Source: Apostichopus japonicus (taxonomy: Eukaryota > Echinodermata > Holothuroidea > Aspidochirotida > Stichopodidae). From it: DNA of 64,000 bases. The notes beneath the pieces were generated by a model. It was not told the DNA's origin and made no database searches. It saw nothing but the letters and a program-made list of their open reading frames with translations. The DNA lies in NCBI RefSeq assembly GCF_037975245.1, contig NC_092573.1:26629265-26693264 (forward strand), given 5' to 3'. The translations under genes and the position numbers were made by a program. Shown here piece by piece: positions 48,815 through 61,200 of the stretch (the stretch's first letter is position 1; each line of letters begins with the position of its first letter).

Positions 48815-49290
48815 ACTGGTTTGGGATTGTTGTTGGTATTGGTCAAAGATCATTTGAGGTCAGTAGGACTCAAAGTCTGAAAACATTGTTTACACAATTA
48901 TATCTCTCGAAGTGGAAGTTATTAAAGCAAGTTCAAACTTAGTTTGTAGCTTGCTGTTATCATTTTGAGCAGACAATCTGTAGTTTTTTTTTATGTGACA
49001 TCGGTCATTTACGGTCAGCAGAGGGAGAAATTGTGACAATCTTGTAAACATGATATCTCAAGGAAGGTTGCCTGTTTAGTTCTTGTATTTGGCATGTGGA
49101 TTTACTGTTGCTAGTTCAGTGAACCCTACTGTTTTGGGGTAGATGTCAAATGTCGTTTGAGGTCAACAATAGGTTGAATGTAATAAAAGTACTGCTATAT
49201 CTCAAGAACCACAGGAGCTCATATATGTATGGTTTGATAGCTTTGTGTATTGCATGGTTTGTACAAAATTTGATGTAAGTATTAATATTT
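48815..49290 (-). repeat. Dispersed element copy, reverse orientation
   Basis: Reverse-complement words of the SPG11-intron family are visible: CAAAGATCATTTGAGGTCAG, ACTCAAAGTCTGAAAACATTG and GTAAACATGATATCTCAAGG. This shows the family is not confined to the gene or to one orientation. Confidence 0.7.
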
Positions 49291-49309
49291 AAGTTTTAAT
49301 ATTTCTAAT

Positions 49310-49665
49310 ACGGTTGTGAATGAGTGGAACGGTTTGCCTGAGAAAGTTGTACTTGCAAGTAGTGTCAATGGCTTTAAGAATACTTTGGACAAGCACTTTA
49401 AGTGTCCCTCCTGATCCTTTTTTCTACTAAAGTAAAGTAAAGTAAAGTAAGGTAAAGTAAAGTAAAGTAAAGTAAAGTAAAGTAAAGTAAAGTAAAGTAA
49501 AGTAAAGTAAAGTAAAGTAAAGTAAAGTAAAGTAAAGTAAAGTAAAGTAAAGTAAAGTAAAGTAAAGTAAAGTAAAGTAAAGTAAAGTAAAGTAAAGTAA
49601 AGTAAAGTAAAGTAAAGTAAAGTAAAGTAAAGTAAAGTAAAGTAAACTAAACTAAACTAAACTAA
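49310..49665 (+). mobile_element. LINE 3' tail ending in AAAGT microsatellite
   Basis: Translation of the plus strand from about 49317 gives NEWNGLPEKVVLASSVNGFK and then a TLDKHFKCPS end with a stop. This is the typical C-terminal tail of CR1/L2-like non-LTR elements. About 235 bp of AGTAA repeats follow (49427-49665), the kind of simple-repeat tail such elements carry. Everything upstream of the last about 40 codons is missing, so it is a 5'-truncated insertion. Confidence 0.8.
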
Positions 49666-49769
49666 GTCAGAGTTCATGTAATGTCTCCCAGGTGTCAAAA
49701 CACCAGGTGCATCATGCATGAGAACTATTATGGTCTCTAAGTCTAGATAGAACTTCTGACTGGTTAAAC

Positions 49770-50151
49770 CAGGGTTGTCCAACCTACGGCCCGCGGGCCA
49801 CAGTCCGGCCGCCGCAGGGTTGCGTCCGGCCCGCCAGAGATGCTCTAAGGTGCGAAAATTTAGTGAGCAGATTTATTGATAACAATTTGAAGCTATATAA
49901 GCAATCATTCGAACCTTCTGGATCCAAAAAACTGCATACAGGTCAGTTTGTGTGACACTCTCAGCGGGGGGGGGGGGGGCTGGACTTTATTCATCTGTTA
50001 TATCAGGAAGGAAAAAAAATCAGTGCACGCAGTGCTCACATTCTGTTGCCTTGGGCTTCGTGCAAAAAATCGAGCGTAGGGTTCATGCGGCCCCCTCCTT
50101 CATCATAATCATTCCATGTGGCCCTCCTCTGCAAAAGGTTGGACAACCCCG
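49770..50151. mobile_element. hAT-like MITE, about 382 bp
   Basis: It starts CAGGGTTGTCCAACCTACGG and ends AAAGGTTGGACAACCCCG, clear terminal inverted repeats. The ends carry GGCCCGCGGGCCACA and ATGTGGCCCTCC in inverted relation. The flanking 8 bp, GGTTAAAC and AGTTAAAC, differ at one base. The first C of the right inverted terminus is mutated (CAACCCCG for CAACCCTG). It is non-coding. Confidence 0.9.
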
Positions 50152-50532
50152 AGTTAAACGCTACCCATCACTAGATAGCTGACAAGTTGGCCTTTTACAT
50201 GGCACCATCAATTTTCCGTATCATCACCGCGCAGATTTTTGCTATCAGGGCCCGAAGTTATGGTCACTTGTAAACAAACCTCTTCACTCAGTATAGACAA
50301 TTTTCGCACGCTGCGCCTGGGAGGCGTAAAGGGGGCTAAAATTGCTTCAATTGACCCAAGTTTTGAACCACATGTACTTTCATTCATGCTCTTCATGCAA
50401 GCCACAAAAACAGATCCTGATTGAAAACATGTCAAAAAGATGTTCAGCTGCTGCTGTTTGGCACTTTTCCTGATATTGGAGAACTGGGGGATGAATATAT
50501 ACTCTAATATACGAGTATGCCACCTTAGTAAA

Positions 50533-51227
50533 GTTAGTTCCAACGAGTTAAATGAATCTGGAGAAACTTTCACACAGTAAATACGCGAGTACGCGCGTAC
50601 CATGTATGGAGGGTCATGTGATGTGTTCCAGGGTGGTACTAATATACAACTCTCCCTATTACGCATGATGATTTCACCCAACTAGTACGTAAATGTGTTT
50701 GCGTGCTAAGAGCAGCAGACGACACCCGTTACCTAGCAATAACCGTGCCTGTAGCCTAATGTGATAGCTATATGCCCGTCGAGCAGCATTAGGCTCTGTT
50801 CCATGGAGAATTCCGTGGTTGCACTGAACTAAACATTTCCCTACATTTCCCATTTCTACATTCACTTATAGCAAGTAGTAATAACGTTAGGCCATATGCG
50901 ACAAAGCTTGCCCCTAGAGCTGTATTAATAAGTAAGATCTATTATGTAGAAGGCCTGCCTTCATTCAAGAGAATAAGGTTGAACGTTAGCATATTAGCAC
51001 TATTTCGTAGGCCTGAAGTACCAGTACCTTCTTACGTCGTTAGTTCCCAAGTCCGATCCGTCTTCGTGCAAATCTTTCACGAAGTCACTAACACTGTTCT
51101 TGAACTGCTACAGATAAATATCAGTTTGGTATCACCCTGGAACACATCACATGACCCTCCATGCATGGTACGCGCGCACCCAATTGACATGAATCCTCCA
51201 GATTCATTTACCTCGTTGAGTTAGTTC
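50533..51227. repeat. Long inverted repeat, arms about 100-110 bp
   Basis: Arm 50533-50641 and arm 51129-51227 are reverse complements over words such as GGAGGGTCATGTGATGTGTT and AAATGAATCTGGAG, with roughly 480 bp between them. Both arms can be translated to the same short peptide (PWNTSHDPP), which follows from the inverted copy and does not itself show coding. This stretch is richer in CpG than most of the window. Confidence 0.8.
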
Positions 51228-51854
51228 ATCGAGATGAATTGATTTCGTTGAGTTAGTTATAATTCGACGATTTAGCTAGACTGAACAACGAACTCGGCCC
51301 GTATGATATTACCTTGATGTTTCTAAGGAAACCAAACAAACCTGTTTTCTCGTTCGTATGATCTCACCTCATCAGTTGAATCATCCAAGGAATTTAACAT
51401 TGCGTTACGAGCAAATTTAACTCTTATCCTTATCAGAAATTAAACTGGCCTCAACCTTACGCCAAAACAAGAAAACTGATATAAAGGCCAAACATCGGCC
51501 TGAAAATTAATGGTCATCCGTATGGTAGTTCCATAACCCTGGGCCTAACTTAGGCTAGGCATAAACTAGTAGTAGTACTGGTACTAGTGTAATAGTACAC
51601 TGTAGCTGGATAAGCATAGGCTAGCGAACCAAAAATTGACATCGCCGAAAATTTGCAGCGAATCAGTGCGTATCACATAGGAAAGTCTAGGCTAGCTTAT
51701 ATTGACTGCATTTTTGAGCGATACGTAATCAGAAAGTGGGATGGTATGTTGGTTTACTGGTACTTCATGTGTTCCTAAACTGTGTGCTGTGTGAACTTCT
51801 TTGTGTAGCTGAGCAGATACTTAACTGTGATATATATTGTAGTTAGTTTTGCTT

Positions 51855-52535
51855 AGTAGAAAAAAGGATCAGGAGGGACAATGAAGGACTATAGTATAGT
51901 AGAGAAATAAAAAACTGAAACAAAAATATCAGGCTGATTATATTGCTTAAAGTGCTTGTCCAAAACATTCTTTAACCCATTCACACTACAGTAGGATGGT
52001 GACTTCGAAGTTCGGCCACTTAAGACTTAAAACACCCCAAAACTAAATCTTCTGGTATAAATCATTTGAAAATATACTTCATATGGTGGGAGAATTTTGT
52101 TATAGTACGATACACGGCCAAACTTTCTTTCCTGCAAACTGTTTTCACGTTGTTTTCCAAGAAGATTCTTCGTGATTGTGGAACTGGTATTTCTTGCTAG
52201 AGTATTGCGAAGTTCGGACGCGCAACCCACAGTGTGGCGATGGTGATAAAATTGGGGGCGCAGTTGCTTTTTCAGTAATTATAACAGACTTCATAGATCT
52301 TCGTCATTTTATTGACAAATATGTAAGTAATTTCTTGCACACAGGTCATTTTGGAGAGAAAATAACTGTAGCTTCGTACTTTTTGGTGAAATTTGACTCT
52401 TCCTGTAGATTTTCATGGTGAAATCGTGTATTTCTTAAGGGTGGCCGATCTTCGCAGTATGGCGAACTTCGCAATACTGACTATACTTGCAAGTACAACT
52501 TACTCAGGCAAACCGTTCCACTCAACCCATTTAGC
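51855..52535 (-). mobile_element. LINE 3' tail, minus orientation, interrupted by a MITE
   Basis: On the minus strand the sequence TGAGTGGAACGGTTTGCCTG at about 52530-52511 is the same LINE tail as at 49317. It is interrupted at 52479-51989 and resumes as AAAGAATGTTTTGGACAAGC. An inverted partial copy of the tail's last about 65 bp lies next to it at 52556-52620. Confidence 0.85.
51989..52479. mobile_element. 491-bp MITE nested in LINE tail
   Basis: It begins CAGTAGGATGG and ends CGCAATACTG, so the outermost bases are CAGTA...TACTG. An inner inverted repeat, CGAAGTTCGGCCAC against GTGGCCGATCTTCG, follows, and both continue to TTAAG. The flanks are ACTA on both sides (51985-51988 and 52480-52483). 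Removing the element and one ACTA restores a sequence matching the uninterrupted LINE tail at 49360-49390. The superfamily is uncertain. Confidence 0.85.
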
Positions 52536-52555
52536 AAAAAGTTAAGCAAAAAGTT

Positions 52556-52620
52556 AAGCAATATAATCGGGCCTGATATTTTTGTTTCAGTTTTTTATTT
52601 CTCTACTATACTATAGTTTA
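52556..52620 (+). repeat. Partial LINE tail fragment, inverted relative to 51883-51955
   Basis: It contains CCTGATATTTTTGTTTCAGT and CTCTACTATACTATAG, the reverse complement of 51890-51945 with about two mismatches. Confidence 0.85.
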
Positions 52621-54983
52621 AACGTTTAGTCAATGAATTTTTCAAGTCTTAATCATCTCATTACGCTTTTATGTTCTATACCCATTTTTACAGTTTTGTG
52701 ATTTACTGTTGTATATTTGTATGTTTAATAGTCTTACTCTCTGTTTATTGTTTTATAATATTATTCTTTTTATATTGACTGTATTTTAGGGCCTCGGGGA
52801 AGATTAGCTTTGGCTAACCGAGTCACCCTTTTAAAGGTTAATAATAATAATAATAATGCCGAATATTAATGCTACTTCGTAACTTTTGGAGGTTAAGACA
52901 ATGCCCTCTGGTACAACTACAGATTGATCAAACTTTCAGGATATGTTATCCTTTTTTGTTTCTTTTGGTAAGGCTAAGTATATTTCTTCCTGATTGACCA
53001 ATATTTTGACCAATCAATATAATCTGTTCTCTAATTTCGTTACCTTTCCAGCTACAGCTATGTCTCACTTACAAGCCTAGGCCTACTAAAGGCTAGCTAG
53101 GCTTAGCCTTGGCTATAGTCCTTACAGTAGGGTTATGGTTACACCCTAAGATAATGGCTAGAGAACAGGTCTTACTCCTACCAGCCTATACTTTTAGCAG
53201 TGAATTTGCTGATCCAGGTGCTCCTATGCATGGTTCAAGGGAGGTGGAGAAGGTGTTTTCTCTTTTTAACCAATTACCTTAGATACATTCAAACAAAAGA
53301 TAAGAAATATACCCTCTTGCTTAATATCGACTGCAAATTCGTCCATTACCTTGAAGTATGAGCTATTACTATAAACAATGTGATCTTTCCATTCTAAATA
53401 TTCGTTTTCAGTTTCTATGGCTATTCCAACAAACAAAATATATACTCCATAACAAACATGGTTTCTGCCTTAGAAACTTGTGATTTTTGCAACATGTGGG
53501 GAAACGTACATTTTTTTTTTATGTCAGGAAGTCATACTGTAACAGAAACTAACAGGTTGTAACTAATGCCCCAATAGTAATATGGTGGCGTCGCCTATTG
53601 TAGATTTGGATGTCCCCTTAGTTTGCATACTGCATGTGTTATACATTACGTGTACTGTAGCTTCCCTGATAGTCACTGTAGTTAACGTCTTTTAATAGAG
53701 AACTTGTAACTACTATTTCCAACACAATTTAATCTATGTAGATCAGCAAAATAGCTAAAATTTTAAAAGAAGGAAATATCAATTTTTTATTTGTAAGATT
53801 CTTTCTATTTCTGACAGAATCTGAAGAGAATATTGATGAACCACATAAATAACAGAGGTTCAGTAAAGCACAGTATAACATCAGAGAGATTGTCATTACA
53901 ACTCTATTTTAAATTAAAAGAGGTTTTATGCTCTTAGAATCACAAAGTTACTATATCCTACCATAGTGTGACTTAGGCTAAGTGATCCCTTTTTTCCAAT
54001 TCATATACAATAGCCTGCCCTAACTTAGGGTAAGGCCATGGTGCTGCTGGGGGAATGTTAGTTTCCTCCACAGTTAAGTAGTTTTTCATCATTACTTTCA
54101 GCCATTTACACTTGTACAGTGGTTTGCTGTGCTTTGATGTTGTGATTTGTACTTAATGGATGATGAATGGAGGAATAATGACCTTAAGCTGATCAATTTG
54201 AAGCACATAAAACTGAAGGAATAGAAACTTTGTAAAGAAAAAAACAATAGGGTGTTACTACTAGAGTCTCTTCTCAGTAATGCAGTGAGGAAAATGCCTA
54301 CACACCCACTCCTAGCTGTTAACTTATTGGCCTAGCACTAGAGTAGCACTTCTGTTACAAAAGCCAAGCTATCTTGTATCCAGGCAGCGACATATTTGTC
54401 CATGTTCTTTTGAAATTGCATGTTTGCCACAAAATATTAATGATTCTGTGACATGTTTTACTCTTTTATCACTTTCTTTTTGTATATGAAGTTTGTGTTT
54501 CATATTGCAGAGAAATATTATTTTCTATTGTGCATTAAGTAGTGCAACCTAAATATTTAAGTAGGAAATTAATTGGTGTTGTACTTAAATGTTCTACACT
54601 ACTTTCAAAAGTATGGAGACATAAAACATTGCGTTGTTATTGGCCAGTGACTTTTTGTTTTTTGCGGGTAGGATTTTAGTTGGGCTCGCCAAATGTCGAA
54701 TCGTATTATAAAACAAATGGTCCAGGCCTCAAAAGTACTTGTAAGATTCTGCTTTGGGAGCCCTGAATCACCCAGAGTTGTCTCCATGCAATACATTTAA
54801 AATAATCCAGATGGAAACAATTGTGTGCATTACTGTTTTGCTGAGATCAAGGTCAATTAACAGAGATCAAAATCTGAAAGCACAAAGCCAAATGGCTTTC
54901 TGGTTATTATACTTGATGCATATGTATATACAGCAAAGTAAATGATTCTTGTCCATTATATAGTTTTACTTTTTTCTTGCCAG
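52621..54983. other. Intergenic, no gene recognised
   Basis: AT-rich sequence with short ORFs only and a small AAT repeat near 52847-52857. No exon with credible similarity is seen. The first non-coding exon or promoter of the plus-strand gene at 55053 probably lies somewhere here or further left. Confidence 0.4.
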
Positions 54984-55052
54984 GTACAGTACAACAGAAA
55001 GTTTTGTTTTTGTTAAGAAATTCCATTGCTAAATTGAGTCTTATGGGGAAAG
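54984..55052 (+). other. Probable 5'-UTR part of exon of unknown plus-strand gene
   Basis: A strong acceptor, TTTTTTCTTGCCAG, ends at 54983. The frame upstream of the ATG at 55053 has a stop, so this stretch would be untranslated. The matching upstream exon was not found. Confidence 0.4.
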
Positions 55053-55245
55053 ATGGAGGAGAGATTTACCAAGAAAAATGTCAGACCCAAAACAAAGGCT
55101 CCTAGGTCATTGGGCAGTGACCATGCAAAACACAAGAGTCTCAAGCATACCAATGTACCAAGGACATCTACAAATAAAGCAATGGTCCAGAAGAAACAGG
55201 CCTTGGCAAAAGGATCTTCTGTAGAACAAATAGTAACTCCGATTG
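55053..55245 (+). CDS. Coding exon A of the unknown small gene
   Basis: 64 codons plus one base. Strong start context, a lysine-rich composition unlike the neighbouring AT-rich frames, and a consensus GTAAGC donor support it. The opposite strand has a longer open frame here (55348-55013), which I take as a shadow. Confidence 0.55.
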
Positions 55246-58200
55246 GTAAGCTTACAATGAAACATAAATTTACATAACATTTGAAACTTTTAGGCAAGGC
55301 ATATTGCAATACTCGAGTCTTGCAATATGCCTTGCCTAATAGTTTCAAATGTCATGTGGATCCACATGCATGAATTATAATTTTTAACTTTGTGCTGCAT
55401 GCTGTAATGTTGTTGCAGGTGACTTTGATCAGTTGATTTGATCAGCACAAATTGCTTCATTACTGGAATATTGTGAAGTTAGGACATTTGAGAACTTTAA
55501 TGTATTTAGTCTGGTGTGGGCAATAAATTGATGTGATGAGCTGCTGTAGTGAAAGCTTTGTGTGCTATTAAGAATTTGTGCTGTAGTAAACTAAAGCTGT
55601 AAATTTTCGATCATGTAATTGGCAGCCCTCTGTAAAATAGATATATACTTCACATCTTCCTCAAAGCCCTTTCCCAGGATGCAACTTTCTCTCAGGACAC
55701 AGTTTCCCACATTTCAACCAAAGAAATATGGTAAACATAGACCATGTGAGTCCTAATCTATGCATGATTTCTAAAATAAATCTTAATGTGAAGTTCGTTC
55801 TCTGTAAAAGTTGGTGAACTTATCTGGATCCAGCTCAGAACTAAAGTTAGTGTCAAACATTGTAAGAACTACCTACATTGTACAGTTGATATCATGTGTA
55901 TGAGTGACAGTCAGGATTTGTGACTGATCAGGATTGAAATGACGTACTCACTCCTTGAACATCATATTTTTGTTTGCTATATGAATGATTTTATCAAATC
56001 CAAACAAGGAAGCTTTAATTGTTGATGCCACAGTACATATTTTGATGAGGTTAACAAAGTTGATTGCAAAGTTTGGCCTCAGATTTGAATAGTTGTTCAC
56101 ATTGATGGGAAATAAATTGGGAAATCATGTATTACAGTACAATTCGCCAATTAGTGGGATAGACAATCACCTACTGTATGCACTGTGTTGTGAGTAAAGT
56201 GAGCTACTTGGAAGGATTGGTTAGTGTCTATGCAAGATTAATACATAGTGATGGCCTAATGTTATATGGTTGTGAACTTACAGAGAAAAAGCAAGGACCA
56301 TGATGAATATTTTCTCTACCTTTGGTTTCTTTCTTCCTCTTCTAATGATTTTGAGGACTTATCTAGGCACTGCCACCATGAAGTGATGGTCAAAGAATAT
56401 GCAATGTTTTTTGCAAATATTTATTACAATCGTTGATAGTACATCACAATTGTTAATCAAGCATACACTGCTTGAGCACTAAATGACAACTATGTGAACA
56501 GTTGACAGAAGTTTGTTTTTAAAACTCAGTTTTGAAAAAACTCATTTAAAGTTAATACTGTAGATGCTAAAGTCTGAAATCCTTGTAAACATCCAAAATT
56601 AAACCTGCAATGAGCTTATACTCAGAATGTATTCATTCACCTTAGTGAGAACAAGAACTGCAATGCTCTTTAAAAGATCAAAGGTCAATATAGGTCATGT
56701 AGGTGTGGAAATATTATAACACTTATGAAAATTGTTTTCCAATGTCTTACGTTTGATACACCTACCGATGTAAGAAGCGACAACCTTGGATAAGTAACGG
56801 TATCTTACAATCAATCAAATGTAAAAATAAACTTATAAGGGAATAAAGAGATATCTAAGGATTGCAACTAATGATGGTAGAGATTTTTGAACTAACCGAA
56901 GAACGTTAAATATTATTTGCAATGCTAAGAAAGATAATTTAAGAGCTTTGTCCAAATGATCTTAAGCTTACATGGAATCAGCGATGTGTTACATAAAAAG
57001 AAAGATAGTAGCATGCTTCCGACTTTGTTTTATCATGGCAATGTAGAAAGAACTGATAGGAAGGAGATAGCAGATGCATTTAATGATTTTTTATAATATT
57101 GGTTCTACACTTGCCTCCAAAATACAGAGTAATACAAATACTGGTCAGCGTATTTAAACAGCATGAACCCATCAAGCACGTGTCTAACTCCAACAGATGA
57201 GGATGAAGTCATTAAGATTTCCATGTCATGTTAACAGCCCTTCAAAGGCAGTGGGCTTTGATGGAATCAAGCCTGGCATTGTTAAGAAAGTCATGTATAT
57301 ATGTTATATCTAAACCTCTTACTAAATATTATAAACAAGCAGCTTAAGTCCAGTATCGTTCCTGAACATATAAAAATAGCCTTAAGTTATACCTATTTCT
57401 AAGAAAGGCAATGCTACCAGTTTTGATAACTATCGCCCAGTTTCAATTTAACATGTTTCTCCAAAATATTTGAAAGACTTGTCAACAATTGCCTTTATAC
57501 AGTAGCTTTATTACAAGCTGTGACGTTTTGTATTAAAGGCAGGACGAATTCTGTGAAAGTTGCCCAAAGTACTGTACAGGTATATTATCGAAATAAAAAC
57601 ATTACTTACTGTACCAAAGAAGATCCTTCCATCCTTTTACCTTACCCAAATTGTGCCTCACATTTCTTACTGTCTTCCAGTCTGGACCGGAACAAGGAAA
57701 ACACACCTGAACAGACGTCAAAAGGCGGTCCGTCATATTTGTTCTGTTAACTCATATGACCCTACTAGCAAATTGTTTTCTTCCCTCAATCTGTTGAAAT
57801 TCACCGATCTGATCCCTGTTTAAGAAGCTGCATTTGCCTACCAAATTTATAACAATATTGCTCCCACATACTTTAAATATTTCTTTTCCTTTAATTGTGA
57901 CATGCATGACCATAATACAAAGCGATATAGATGTCTCCACTTACCACGTTGTAACTCTAATACTTTAAAGCAAAGCTTACGTGTACGAGCATCCACAGCT
58001 TGCAATAATCTTCCTACTAAAATTCATAACTGCAACTCACATTCATGTTTTAAGAGCAAGTATACTAAGCATACATGAGTATACATAAATACTTAAAATC
58101 AATTGGTTTAGTATTGTTATTTCCTTCATACCTTTCTTGTTCTCTTTTTTTTTTTTTTCTCAACTTTTTTAGAAAATGAAGTGACCTGCCTCACAAGCCT

Positions 58201-61200
58201 ACCAAGGTTTTTTAGATCACTTCCTTTCATAACATAAATTTAACTTTCAATATAGACACATAATTTGTATATATTGTTATTAATTGTATGTTACAAAGAA
58301 ACAAAACTAAATGAAATGAAGTAAGTTCAACTAGGTAAAGAAAATGTCCAATTGTTTGTACAGTACTCTGACTGTATTTATGATACAGTAGGAAGAATGT
58401 TCTCTCTGGATATGAAACAGTTTGACTGTATTTATGATACAGTAGGAAGAATGTTCTCTCTGGATATTGAAACAGTTTGACTGTATTTATGATACAGTAG
58501 GAAGAATGTTCTCTCTGGATATGAAACAGTTTAACTGTATTTATGATACAGTAGGAAGAATGTTCTCTCTGGATATGAAACAGTTTGACTGTACTTATGA
58601 TACAGTAGGAAGAATGTTCTCTCTGGATATGAAACAGTTTGACTGTATTTATGATACAGTAGGAAGAATGTTCTCCCTGGATATGAAACAGTTTGACTGT
58701 ATTTATGATACAGTAGGAAGAATGTTCTCTCTGGATATGAAACAGTTTGACTGTATTTTATGATACAGTAGGAAGAATGTTCTCTCTGGATATGAAACAG
58801 TTTGACTGTATTTATGTACAGTAGGAAGAATGTTCTCTCTGGATATTGAAACAGTTTGACTGTATTTATGATACAGTAGGAAGAATGTTCTCTCTGGATA
58901 TGAAACAGTTTGACTGTATTGATGATACAGTAGGAAGAATGTTCTCTCTGGATATGAAACAGTTTGACTGTATTAATGATACATTAGGGAGAATGTTCTC
59001 TCTGGATATTGAAACAGTTTGACTGTATTTATGATACAGTAGGAAGAATGTTCTCTCTAGATATGAAACAGTTTGACTGTATTTATGAAACAGTAGGAAG
59101 AATGTTCTCTCTGGATATGAAACAGTTTGACTGTATTTATGATACTGTACAGTAGGAAAAATGTTTTCTTTGGATATGAAACAGTTTGACTGTATTTATG
59201 ATACAGTAGGAAGAATGTTCTCTCTGGATATGAAACAGTTTGACTGTTTTTATGATACAGTAAGAAGAATATTCTCTCTGGATATGAAACAGTTTGACTG
59301 TATTTATGATACAGTATGAAGAATGTTCTCTCTGGATATGAAACAGTTTGACTGTATTTATGATACAGTAGGAAGAATGTTCTCTCTGGATATTGAAACA
59401 GTTTGACTGTATTTATGATACAGTAGGAAGAATGTTCATTCTGGATATGAAACAGTTTGACTGTATTTATGATACAGTAGGAAGAATGTTCTCTCTGGAT
59501 ATGAAACAATTTGACTGTATTTATGATACAGTAGGAAGAATGTTCTCTCTGGATATTGAAACAGTTTGACTGTATTTATGATACAGTAGGAAGAATGTTC
59601 TCTCTGGATATGAAACAGTGTGACTGTATTCATGATACAGTAAGAAGAATGTTCTCTCTGGATATGAAACAGTTTGACTGTATTTATGATACAGTAGGAA
59701 GAATGTTCTCTCTGGATATGAAACAGTTTGACTGTATTTATGATACAGTAAGAAGAATGTTCTCTCTGGATATTGAAACAGTTTGACTGTATTTATGATA
59801 CAGTAGGAAGAATGTTCTCTCTGGATATGAAACAGTTTGACTGTATTTATGATACAGTAGGAAGAATGTTCTCTCTGGATATGAAACAGTTTGACTGTAT
59901 TTATGATACAGTAGGAAGAATGTTCTCTCTGGATATTGAAACAGTTTGACTGTATTTATGATACAGTAAGAAGAATATTCTCTCTGGATATGAAACAGTT
60001 TGACTGTATTTATGATACAGTAGGAAGAATGTTCTCTCAGGATATGAAACAGTTTGACTGTATTTATGATACAGTAGGAAGAATGTTCTCTGGATATGAA
60101 ACAGTTTGACTGTATTTATGATACATTAGGAAGAATGTTCTCTCTGGATATTGAAACAGTTTGACTGTATTTATGATACAGTAGGAAGAATGTTCTCTCT
60201 GGATATGAAACAGTTTGACTGTATTTATGATACAGTAGGAAGAATGTTCTCTCTGGATATGAAACAGTTTGACTGTATTTATGATACAGTAGGAAGAATG
60301 TTCTCTCTGGATATTGAAACAGTTTGAATGTATTTATGATACAGTAAGAAGAATATTCTCTCTGGATATGAAACAGTTTGACTGTATTTATGATACAGTA
60401 GGAAGAATGTTCTCTCTGGATATGAAACAGTTTGACTGTATTTATGATACAGTAGTAAGAATGTTCTCTCTGGATATGAAACAGTTTGACTGTATTTATG
60501 ATACAGTAGGAAGAATGTTCTCTCTGGATATGAAACAGTTTGACTGTATTTATGATACAGAAGGAAGAATGTTCTCTCTGGATATGAAACAGTTTGACTG
60601 TATTTATGATACAGTAGGAAGAATGTTCTCTCTGGATATTGAAACAGTTTGACTGTATTTATGATACAGTAGGAAGAATGTTCTCTCTGGATATTGAAAC
60701 AGTTTGACTGTATTTATGATACAGTAGGAAGAATGTTCTCTCTGGATATGAAACAGTTTGACTGTATTGATGATACAGTAGGAAGAATGTTCTCTCTGGA
60801 TATGAAACAGTTTGACTGTATTGATGATACAGTAGGAAGAATGTTCTCTCTGGATATGAAACAGTTTGACTGTATTAATGATACATTAGGGAGAATGTTC
60901 TCTCTGGATATTGAAACAGTTTGACTGTATTTATGATACAGTAGGAAGAATGTTCTCTCTAGATATGAAACAGTTTGACTGTATTTATGAAACAGTAGGA
61001 AGAATGTTCTCTCTGGATATGAAACAGTTTGACTGTATTTATGATACTGTACAGTAGGAAAAATGTTTTCTTTGGATATGAAACAGTTTGACTGTATTTA
61101 TGATACAGTAGGAAGAATGTTCTCTCTGGATATGAAACAGTTTGACTGTTTTTATGATACAGTAAGAAGAATATTCTCTCTGGATATGAAACAGTTTGAC

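Noticed and set aside
50208-50681. 157-residue minus-strand ORF as a gene
   Set aside because: It overlaps one arm of an inverted repeat, has no recognisable domain, and the matching peptide in the other arm is explained by the inverted copy.
52176-52421. 81-residue plus-strand ORF
   Set aside because: It lies inside the nested MITE at 51989-52479 and resembles no transposase.
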